From a bacterium (GTDB lineage: Bacteria > Vulcanimicrobiota > Xenobia > Xenobiales > JADMJV01), in contig JADMJV010000001.1 in NCBI GenBank assembly GCA_018780265.1, positions 1-50,361 of the forward strand: a stretch of 50,361 bases of DNA, written 5' to 3'. A program made the position numbers and the translations under genes. The notes below the pieces were generated by a model. The model worked only from the letters and a program-made list of their open reading frames with translations. It did not search any database and had not been told where the DNA came from. Positions within the stretch are counted from its first letter, which is position 1. Each line of letters opens with the position of its first letter. Positions 33,380 through 40,657 of this stretch are shown in pieces.

Positions 33380-36300
33380 CAGGCTGGATTGACAAGAAGG
33401 GGTTGCATAGGCGGCGGGTCCGGCAGCCAACCCAGGCGTTTGCCAGTGACTTCAAATTTGCGCCGGTCGCCTTCCCGGGTAAGCCAGTAGCTCACGACCA
33501 GGTCCATGGTGGCTTCGTCTTCCTGGGCCAATACCGTCAGTTGCTGCAAGGCTTCGTGGCAAGCCTGCTTACGCCAGGGACGTTTCTCGGCGCCCAGGTC
33601 CGACAATATCAGGCGAATGGCCCTGAGACGATCGGGTTGGCGCGAGATCACCGGTAGCCAGGCCAGTCCTTCGCGGGGGTCACGGGCCGTGAGTCCCACG
33701 GCCAGGTCGACCAGCGCCTGGGAGCGCACCTGGGGGCTGCTCACTGGCGTGAGAGAGGCCAGGGCCTTGTCGTATTCGCCGAAGGCCAGTTCCAGGTGGA
33801 GCAGTCCGGACTGATAGAAGTCACGGTCGCGCTCGCTGAGGCTTTCGGGGGGCGTACGCAGCTTTTCCATTAGCTGTTGGGCCAGCAGCCGAGTCTCGGC
33901 TTCCTGTAGAAGGGGCAGCAGTCTGGGCAGAGTTGAGCTGAGGCACACCGATAGTTGATCGACCTGGGCCAGTTCCTGGAGGACTTGGCGATGCACCACG
34001 CGCGCCTGGCGGTCCTTGCTGTGTCCCAGTGCGCGGCACAGGTCGACCATGCCTTCGAGACGATGGATAGGCACCTGCTCGGTAGCCAGGATCTCCTCCG
34101 CTTCGACAATAAAGGCCCGGTAACGGTCATGTTGAGCCATATCCCAGGCCAGGCAGGCCAGATCGGCCAGGGTCCAGGCTTTCAGCTTAGGCACCACCAG
34201 TTGATGAGCCTGGGCGGCCGCCTGCTGGACCAACTGGGTAGCCCAGTCGGAATCGCCGCTATGGTGAGCGGCCCGAGCCAGGCCCAGCAGCAGATAGGCG
34301 CGTTCGCGAGGGCTGTTGCCCAGCCCCACCAGATCCCGTTGATCCTGCCCCAGGGCCTGGCGCAACTGGTCTGGAGTGCCGGTAGCGCTGCTGGCCAGAC
34401 GAAAGGTAAGCCGACAGAAGTGGTCTTGCATGGACCCGGGCGGGGGCTCCAGGGTTTCCAGCAGGGTAAAGGCCAGGTCACGTGCGCGGCTGGGGCTGTT
34501 GAGTTGAGCGGTGGCAGCGGCCACGAAGGCCAGGGCAGCGGCCTTCTTCTCCATTTCCTCTTCGCCGACGGCACCGGCCGCAGCTTTGCTGATCAATTGT
34601 TGGCTTCGGGTCGAATCTCCCAGGCGATAAAAACCCAGCGCCAGGTCGGCCACAATGCGAACCCGCAACTGGTTTTCCAGTTCCAGGTCTTTGGTTAACT
34701 GAGTCAGGCGCTCGAGTCCATCGAAGGCCTCGGGCACCGGGCCAAGGGTCATGAGCAGCCGAGAAAGTTGAGCAAAGCCACGTAACCAGCAGTCAGGCTG
34801 GGCAAAATTTTGCAGCCCCATGGTGATGACACTGACCGCGTGGCTGAGCCATTCGGCGGGCTGCTGACGGCAGACCTGATCGGCCAGGTCTACCAGTTGA
34901 TCGAGTCGCTCCACTTCGCTCTCGACCTGCACTAACTCTTTGAGTTTTGCGTCAAACTCCGGCTGCGTCAATTGTGGGCGAGTCAGGGCACCCGACCACA
35001 CTTGGGCCAGTTCGAACTGCTTGAGGGCACGCAGCGATTGACCAATGAAGGTGCTCAGGCGGTGCTGATCGCGGCCACTGCCATGGGGGGCCTGGTTCCA
35101 ACCTCGGCGCAGCACCCAGTTGCGCAGCCGATCCTCCAGCCCTTCGATCAATCCAAGCGTCAGATAGTTGCTGGCGGCTCGGCCCGTTTGCTCGTCTCGG
35201 CTGAGCAGTTCCAGAATTTCTTTTTCACGGTGAGGCAAGCTCTTGAGCAAACAAGCGCAGATGCTGACAATCAGTAGATTTAGTTCGGGGAACATGCCTC
35301 CGCAGTCAACCTGACGGGCCTGAGTGAGCAGTTGGTCGGCCAACTCAAAACTATGCTCGTCGCTGGCCTGCCAGGTCAGTAACAGTAGAGCCAGCAACTT
35401 GTGATTTTCGCGCGGGATCAGCTGAGCATATTCCTGCGCGGCCTCGACCTGGCCCAGATCGGCAAGTTTATGCATTTCGCTGGCCAGACGTTCCTGGCGC
35501 ACACGGGGCAGTTGGAAAGCGTAGAAAGCGATGCGAGAAAGATCGCTCTCTTCCATGGCAGCCACCAGGCAACGTTCCAAGTCGCGCAACACCCCGGGCA
35601 GCTTTCCTCCCTGACGCAGTTTTTGGCGTAGAAAAGGCCCTTCACCCAGCCAGTGGAGCACCGAAAAATCTCGTTTGCGGGCGGTGCGGGCGAAGCGGTC
35701 GCAATGGTGGACCAGATAGTCCCAGCCATAGGAGTCGGACATCTCTTCCCAACTGGGGTAAGTTTCACGGAAATAGGTGATAACCGACGCGTGGAGCACT
35801 TCCAGGTCGCGGAAATGGGCCCAGGTGACAGCCCGGCCCAACCAGGGTGAAAATACCTGATAGCGGTCATCGTGGCGGATCAGCATGGGCTCGATAGGAG
35901 CCAGCGCCTGGCGCACTCGCATGGCGCTGGTGCCGAGAAAATCGCAAATGCGCCAGGCTTCCAGAGGACCTCCCGTTTCGCCAAGTAAGGTCAAAATCTG
36001 GGCGGACAGGTCGCGTTGGGGCGAGTCGGCCAGGCAGCCCTCGGCCAGTTGCCAGAGGCAGCGGTAGATGTCGATCTCATTTTGAGTGGAGCTGAGCAGA
36101 CCGGCTATACCGAAATTGCCTCCGCTTCCGCGCAGAACCGAGTCGGCTTTGGGTTGTCCGGCCAGGTGAGTGGCCAGGTCGCTGAGATTGTCCACGTCCA
36201 TGGGGTCAAGTAGGTGCCACTGCGTCTCGGGACCGCGCAGGCTGGACAACTTCAAGTGGGGGCGGCTGAGCACCAGTAATTTCCCGTCGTAGCCTTCCAA

Positions 36301-36549
36301 GTGGCGGGTATCGGTTTCGTCGGCCACCAGCAGCAGGGGGTGGCCTTCGGGGCTGCCCTGGCCTAGCAAGGCGGCGCCGTGATAGCGCCGCACAATCTCC
36401 CGGGCCAGGCGGGTTTTGCCATAGCCGGGCTCGGCCTCGACCACCCAAATACGGCTCTGGGGTTGCTCTAGCCACGCGTTCAGTCGGGTGAAGAACCATT
36501 CACGACCCGTGAAGGCGCGGGGTGCTACAGGTTGGCGCCAGGAATCCAT
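33379..36549 (-). CDS. large STAND NTPase with helical solenoid
   Basis: 1056-aa protein. The N terminus holds a P-loop ATPase: GREWFFTRL followed by Walker A EAEPGYGKTRLA (38-49), with PLLLVADETD and LLVLSRPH as later strands. The remaining 750 residues are alpha-helical repeats of TPR/SEL1 type (for example AQEYAQLIPRENHKLLALLLLTW, LARAAHHSGDSDWATQLV) with no catalytic motif. STAND proteins use such solenoids to sense a ligand and switch on an effector domain, but no effector domain is visible here; the coupled esterase could be the output. ATG 36549 has AAAGG about eight bases upstream. Its start overlaps head to head with a plausible but rejected start of the next gene. Confidence 0.8.
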   Translation of the reverse strand: MDSWRQPVAPRAFTGREWFFTRLNAWLEQPQSRIWVVEAEPGYGKTRLAREIVRRYHGAALLGQGSPEGHPLLLVADETDTRHLEGYDGKLLVLSRPHLKLSSLRGPETQWHLLDPMDVDNLSDLATHLAGQPKADSVLRGSGGNFGIAGLLSSTQNEIDIYRCLWQLAEGCLADSPQRDLSAQILTLLGETGGPLEAWRICDFLGTSAMRVRQALAPIEPMLIRHDDRYQVFSPWLGRAVTWAHFRDLEVLHASVITYFRETYPSWEEMSDSYGWDYLVHHCDRFARTARKRDFSVLHWLGEGPFLRQKLRQGGKLPGVLRDLERCLVAAMEESDLSRIAFYAFQLPRVRQERLASEMHKLADLGQVEAAQEYAQLIPRENHKLLALLLLTWQASDEHSFELADQLLTQARQVDCGGMFPELNLLIVSICACLLKSLPHREKEILELLSRDEQTGRAASNYLTLGLIEGLEDRLRNWVLRRGWNQAPHGSGRDQHRLSTFIGQSLRALKQFELAQVWSGALTRPQLTQPEFDAKLKELVQVESEVERLDQLVDLADQVCRQQPAEWLSHAVSVITMGLQNFAQPDCWLRGFAQLSRLLMTLGPVPEAFDGLERLTQLTKDLELENQLRVRIVADLALGFYRLGDSTRSQQLISKAAAGAVGEEEMEKKAAALAFVAAATAQLNSPSRARDLAFTLLETLEPPPGSMQDHFCRLTFRLASSATGTPDQLRQALGQDQRDLVGLGNSPRERAYLLLGLARAAHHSGDSDWATQLVQQAAAQAHQLVVPKLKAWTLADLACLAWDMAQHDRYRAFIVEAEEILATEQVPIHRLEGMVDLCRALGHSKDRQARVVHRQVLQELAQVDQLSVCLSSTLPRLLPLLQEAETRLLAQQLMEKLRTPPESLSERDRDFYQSGLLHLELAFGEYDKALASLTPVSSPQVRSQALVDLAVGLTARDPREGLAWLPVISRQPDRLRAIRLILSDLGAEKRPWRKQACHEALQQLTVLAQEDEATMDLVVSYWLTREGDRRKFEVTGKRLGWLPDPPPMQPLLVNPA

Positions 36550-36631
36550 GCAAGACCTTTCCGGTTTTCGTCGCCCCGCGCTTCGAGTGCGTGGGCAGGA
36601 ACTCCTAGCCAGGGCTGGGAACGGCCCGCCC

Positions 36632-37606
36632 ATGGCCTGTCTCAACCTGGAAATTTTGCCCGCCTGTCAATTTGTCATGGACAACGCCGAGCATGTGAGG
36701 ATAGATCACGATGTCCTTCAATCCTTAGCGGGGCGCTGGGTGGAGCAACCCTTTGAAATCCCCGGATGGGATTGGGAGATTCATTGGCGTGGGCCGGACC
36801 GGTCCATGGCCCACTACATTTTGCTTCTGGATGCCTTAAATTTTTGTTTTTGGGTTGACCCCGGTCAGCCGCGTTGGCGCGTTTTTTATCGTGATCGGTG
36901 GTTCAATGGATACAAGGCCTTGTCGGTGGCTCTGGGGCGGGCTCTGGATGAGGGCTTTCCGTTGACCTCGGCCCAGGCTCTGGCGGACCTGAGCGAGGCC
37001 CAGTTGTCCCATGTTTTGCGAGGGGAAGGACAAATCCCCATGCTCGAGCAGCGTCTCTCGCACGCTCGCCAGGTTGGCCGCCAGTTGTTAGATCTCTATG
37101 AGGGCGACTTTGGACAGGCCATCGCCAGCGCCCAGGGCTCAGCTACCGCTTTGACCGGCCTGATCGCCCGAGATTTTCCCTGTTTTTATGATGTGTCCCG
37201 CTATCATGGCCGAGATATCCCTCTTTTTAAGAGAGCGCAAATCACGGTGGTGGATCTGGCCGGCAGCATGAACTTTGAAGGACTGGGTGCCTTTCACGAC
37301 CTGGACCAACTGACGGCCTTCGCTGACTACAAGATTCCTCAGGTTTTACGGGCTCTGGGAGTGCTTCAATATTCAGCGCCCCTGGCCGCTCAAGTGGACA
37401 GTCAGCAACTGTTGTCGCCAGGCTCCCCGGAAGAGGTGGAGATCCGCGCTGGCATGGTTTGGGCGGTAGAATTGGTGCGCCAACAAATGGCCCGTTCGGG
37501 CCGATCCTTAAGAGCCTACGAGTTAGATTGGTTTCTTTGGAATCTGGGCCAGAGCCCACTGCCCGCCGAGTTGCCCTACCATCGGGTGCGCACCGTCTTT
37601 TATTAA
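36632..37606 (+). CDS. queuosine salvage protein (Qng1/DUF2419 family)
   Basis: 324-aa protein of the queuosine 5'-phosphate N-glycosylase family, which releases the base queuine for reuse in tRNA. Recognisable blocks are VMDNAEHVRIDHDVLQSLA, the WEIHWRGPD region, LLLDALNFCFW, and FADYKIPQVLRALGVLQYS. Members are common in eukaryotes and occur in some bacteria that scavenge queuosine. ATG 36632 aligns with the family start; the ATG at 36548 would add about 28 residues and overlap the divergent STAND start. Its 3' end overlaps the thiolase stop by four bases. No other queuosine gene is visible. Confidence 0.88.
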   Translation: MACLNLEILPACQFVMDNAEHVRIDHDVLQSLAGRWVEQPFEIPGWDWEIHWRGPDRSMAHYILLLDALNFCFWVDPGQPRWRVFYRDRWFNGYKALSVALGRALDEGFPLTSAQALADLSEAQLSHVLRGEGQIPMLEQRLSHARQVGRQLLDLYEGDFGQAIASAQGSATALTGLIARDFPCFYDVSRYHGRDIPLFKRAQITVVDLAGSMNFEGLGAFHDLDQLTAFADYKIPQVLRALGVLQYSAPLAAQVDSQQLLSPGSPEEVEIRAGMVWAVELVRQQMARSGRSLRAYELDWFLWNLGQSPLPAELPYHRVRTVFY

Positions 37607-38733
37607 ACTTCAAATCCGGCGCAGATGCCCAGGCCGCCCGAGACGCACAGGCTGGCCAGTCCTCGGCCACCGCCTCGCTGCTTCAGGCCATGCAGCAAGG
37701 TGGTGGCGACGCGAGCACCACTGCAGCCGATGGGGTGACCGATGGCAATCGAGCCCCCTTTGGGATTGACCGCCTCCTCCGGCAACTGGAGTTGGAGCTG
37801 ACAGGCCAAGACCTGGGCCGCAAACGCCTCGTTGATCTCAAACCAGTGGTGGTCGTCGCCAAATTTCTGTCGATAGGCGGTGATGGCCGGCACCGGGCCC
37901 AGACCCATTCGGGCCGGCTCCAACCCTACCACCACTCCGCCCAGATAGCGGGCCAGCGGCTGGAGATTGTGGGATTTGACAAAGGCGTCGCTGGCCAAAA
38001 CCAGGGCCGCTGCTCCATCGGTGATGCCGGAGGCGTTGCCAGCGGTCACGCTGCCGGTTTTGCTGAAGACCGGGGCCAGTTTGGCCAGCGATTCTGTCGT
38101 TGTGCTGGCCCTTGGATGTTCGTCGTGATCGAGTTCTGGCAGAGGGGAGATTTCGCTGCTGAAATCGGCGACCGCGCAACGCTGCTGAGAGCGGAGCGCA
38201 AAGTCATCTTGCTGTTGGCGGGTGATGTGCAACTCCTGAGCCAGGGCCTCGACCGTTTCTCCCATAATTTTGTCGCACAGAGGGCACAACAGTCCGTCCT
38301 GATACATGGCGTCCACCAGGGGCTTGTGTCCCATTTTCACGCCCCAGCGCAAACCGGTGGCCAGGTAAGGAACGTTGGACATGCTCTCGGCTCCAACGGC
38401 CACGACTACTTCGGCTTCGCCGGCTAAGATATGACGGGCGCCGGCCATCAGGGCCGACAGGCCCGAGGCGCAGGCTTGATTGAGCGCGTAGGCAGGGGAG
38501 CTGACGGGAATGCCGGCCCGAACCGAAATCTGACGCCCGGGATTGGGTCCGCAGCCAGCCTGTCGGGCCATGCCAACCACGCACAGGTCAACCTGTTGGG
38601 GGGTGAGGCCAGCGTGGGCCAGAGCCGCCTCCGTAGCAGCCACGCCCAGTTGCACGGCCGTGCGCGCTACCAGCGAGCCTCCAAAGCGACCGATGGGGGT
38701 ACGTTGAGCGGAAAGGATCCAGAGGTTACTCAA
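37603..38733 (-). CDS. acetyl-CoA acetyltransferase (thiolase)
   Basis: 376-aa thiolase. Active-site Cys88 is in NQACASGL, His333 in GHPIG, and the second Cys363 in CVSGGLG; the NEAFAAQ motif is present. It condenses two acetyl-CoA or cleaves acetoacetyl-CoA. The start is TTG 38733, overlapping the HPt stop by eight bases (CTTGAGTAA), the same geometry as the hydantoinase start. The gene ends inside the convergent Qng1 gene by four bases. The pairing with an HPt protein is odd and has no obvious biochemical sense; it may simply reflect compact packing. Confidence 0.94.
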   Translation of the reverse strand: MSNLWILSAQRTPIGRFGGSLVARTAVQLGVAATEAALAHAGLTPQQVDLCVVGMARQAGCGPNPGRQISVRAGIPVSSPAYALNQACASGLSALMAGARHILAGEAEVVVAVGAESMSNVPYLATGLRWGVKMGHKPLVDAMYQDGLLCPLCDKIMGETVEALAQELHITRQQQDDFALRSQQRCAVADFSSEISPLPELDHDEHPRASTTTESLAKLAPVFSKTGSVTAGNASGITDGAAALVLASDAFVKSHNLQPLARYLGGVVVGLEPARMGLGPVPAITAYRQKFGDDHHWFEINEAFAAQVLACQLQLQLPEEAVNPKGGSIAIGHPIGCSGARVATTLLHGLKQRGGGRGLASLCVSGGLGICAGFEV

Positions 38734-39073
38734 GGTAGCTCAGGGTTTTCAGGTGGGCAAATAGCAATCCGGCCTGAGTCTCCAACGTGGTTACCCATTC
38801 ATTGAGCTGAGTCGTCTGACCGGCTTTGATCCCGTCTTCGAGGGTGCGGCTGATGTGGGCCATCTCGGTTGCCCCCAATGTGAGGCTGCTGCCTTTTAAT
38901 TCATGGGCGGCTTTGCGAATCTCCTCCGGTTGCTGAGCCTGGAGGGCTTTGTGCATGACCACTACCAACTCGTTCACCCGCTGCTGGTACTCGCCGAAAA
39001 GCTCACGGGCAAAATCTTCATCTCCACCGCAGCTTTGCAGCAATACACTTACGTCTAGCAGCACGGCCGTCAC
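38726..39073 (-). CDS. HPt-domain phosphotransfer protein
   Basis: 115-aa single HPt domain. His57 in KAAHELKGSSLTLGA is the predicted phosphoacceptor, the rest a four-helix bundle. Stand-alone HPt proteins relay phosphate from hybrid kinases to response regulators. GTG 39073 has GGGAGG eight bases upstream. It is directly upstream of, and overlaps, the thiolase gene. No kinase or receiver gene is near, so the partner is unlinked. The intergenic DNA up to 39283 is AT-rich and should hold the promoters of this gene and of the cytidine-deaminase-like gene. Confidence 0.88.
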   Translation of the reverse strand: MTAVLLDVSVLLQSCGGDEDFARELFGEYQQRVNELVVVMHKALQAQQPEEIRKAAHELKGSSLTLGATEMAHISRTLEDGIKAGQTTQLNEWVTTLETQAGLLFAHLKTLSYLE

Positions 39074-39283
39074 CTTTCAGCCCTCCCAAATTCATTGCAA
39101 AATGTTAATATCTTAAGTCCCCGCTTCAGTGTGCGATTCCTGCAGCGGTTAATAGATAATTCTGCTTATTGCCCTTCTCGAGGGAGACTTAATCTTTCGA
39201 ATTCTTGAGAGACGGCAAGATGTTGGACCTTGTTGCAAGAACAAACGATCCTTACAGTAAGAGTACGGCGAGGAGACAGTCCC

Positions 39284-40342
39284 GTGGCAAAACGCAAACG
39301 CTTTGATCTGCAACCGCAGAAACTGACCGCTCAAGGGGTGCTGCCCCCGGGCGAAAGGGACTTGTTGGACGCCCTCCACCGTTTTGAGTCCACCGGATTG
39401 CTTGGCCTCAAAACGGCCGCAGTGGCTGCTCTGGCTACAGCCGGGCAACCCCTGACGGGAATTCTCCAGTCGGGACGACGTCTTGTCACCGAGCATCTTG
39501 GACAGTTTTTGAAGGGGGCCAGCTTTGTGCCCGCCCAGCAGGCTCGCGAAATAGCCAAGCGCCTGGAGTTGACTACTCCTCAGTTGATGCAAGAGCTGAT
39601 TCCTATTGCTCGCGACCGTGCTCGTGCCAGTATCTCTCACTATCGGGTAGGTGTGGTTGCTCAGGGGGTGAGCGGCGACTTCTACTTGGGTTTCAACATC
39701 GAGTTCCCGGAGATGCCCCTGGTTCAGACGGTCAATGCGGAGGTTTGTGCCGTCATCAATGCACTCAGCCACGGTGAAAGAGGCTTGCGCAGTATCGCTG
39801 GCACCAATCCACCGTCGGGCCCGGTGCGCCAGTTTCTCTACGAACTCCCCATCGGGGGGGAACTGAAGGTTATGCTGCCCGACCGAACCTTGAAATTGAA
39901 AGCTCTTTTGCCCTACAGCTTTGGCCCTCGCGAAATGGGACAGGAGGGGGCCTTGATGAACAGTCAGCGGCACAATCTGGAATTGCTCGAATCCAGCCGC
40001 GATCCGGTGGTGGAGCATGCTCTGGAGGCTGCATGTCGAGCCTATGCTCCCTACTCTCATTGCCCTTCGGGAATCGCCCTGGCCACCGACGACCAGAGTT
40101 TCGTCGGCTCTTACTGCGAGAACGCTGCTTTCAATCCCAGTTTGAGCCCCTTGCAGGGGGCGATCATTTCACTCTTTGCTCACGGACGTAAGGCCAACGA
40201 AGTCCGCCGCGCCGTGTTGGTGGAGCGCCACCGAGTGAATTCGGAGCAGATTCACCAGGCTGCCAGTAGCAAACTGTTGCTGAGCGCCCTTTGCCCGGAC
40301 GCCACTTTCGAATGCCACAGCGCCCGCGTCTTGTCCCACTAA
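39284..40342 (+). CDS. cytidine-deaminase-like protein with no zinc ligands (pseudoenzyme)
   Basis: 352-aa homologue of the dimeric, two-domain E. coli Cdd. The N-terminal catalytic domain is recognisable (DFYLGFNIEF.. QTVNAEVCAVINALSHGERGL.. RQFLYEL), but the zinc site is lost: the HAE histidine is Asn151, and PCGHC is PPSGPV, so both Cys ligands are Ser178 and Val181. Glu153 remains. The C-terminal domain (PYSHCPSGIAL, GSYCENAAFNPSLSPLQGAI) also lacks ligands, as in E. coli. An extra N-terminal segment of about 100 residues precedes it. GTG 39284 has GAGGAG eight bases upstream. It should not deaminate cytidine; a binding or regulatory role is inferred. Confidence 0.9.
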   Translation: MAKRKRFDLQPQKLTAQGVLPPGERDLLDALHRFESTGLLGLKTAAVAALATAGQPLTGILQSGRRLVTEHLGQFLKGASFVPAQQAREIAKRLELTTPQLMQELIPIARDRARASISHYRVGVVAQGVSGDFYLGFNIEFPEMPLVQTVNAEVCAVINALSHGERGLRSIAGTNPPSGPVRQFLYELPIGGELKVMLPDRTLKLKALLPYSFGPREMGQEGALMNSQRHNLELLESSRDPVVEHALEAACRAYAPYSHCPSGIALATDDQSFVGSYCENAAFNPSLSPLQGAIISLFAHGRKANEVRRAVLVERHRVNSEQIHQAASSKLLLSALCPDATFECHSARVLSH

Positions 40343-40349
40343 GTAAGGC

Positions 40350-40652
40350 TTAGGGGATGCCGGGAAACGAGTCGACGATCTGAATTTTGAAGTCAGGAAA
40401 CGAATCGACCTTCTGGATTTTGAAGTCAGGAAAGGAGTCGACGATCTGCCATTTGCCTACACTGTCGGCAAAGGAAGTGACCAGTTGCACTTTCAGGTCG
40501 GGAAAAGAAGTGACCAGTTGTACTTTGAAATCCGGGAAGCTATCGACCCATTGGATCTTGCCGTAAATTTTTTTCAAATCGGGCAAGCTGCGGGCTCCTT
40601 GAGGGATGAGCAGGCTGATGGCCAGGTATTTCAGCAGTTCGCGACGTTGCAT
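40350..40652 (-). CDS. small exported 11-residue-repeat protein
   Basis: 100-aa protein. The N terminus (MQRRELLKYLAISLLIPQG) has a double arginine and a hydrophobic stretch, like a Tat or Sec signal. From residue 31 it is made of six tandem 11-residue units of the form xKxQxVxSFxD (for example FKIQKVDSFPD), giving an alternating pattern typical of a stacked beta structure. I have seen such repeats in small exported proteins but cannot name a function. It starts five bases after the stop of the phosphohexomutase on the same strand, so it is cotranscribed. Its stop converges on the deaminase-like gene. Confidence 0.75.
   Translation of the reverse strand: MQRRELLKYLAISLLIPQGARSLPDLKKIYGKIQWVDSFPDFKVQLVTSFPDLKVQLVTSFADSVGKWQIVDSFPDFKIQKVDSFPDFKIQIVDSFPGIP
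40359..40562 (-). repeat. six 33-bp coding repeats
   Basis: Tandem coding repeat behind the protein at 40350-40652; each unit is about 33 bp, with a two-codon insertion between the third and fourth unit. On the plus strand units show shared blocks such as GAATCGAC and GGAAA. Units differ at many third positions. Confidence 0.75.
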
Positions 40653-40657
40653 GATTT

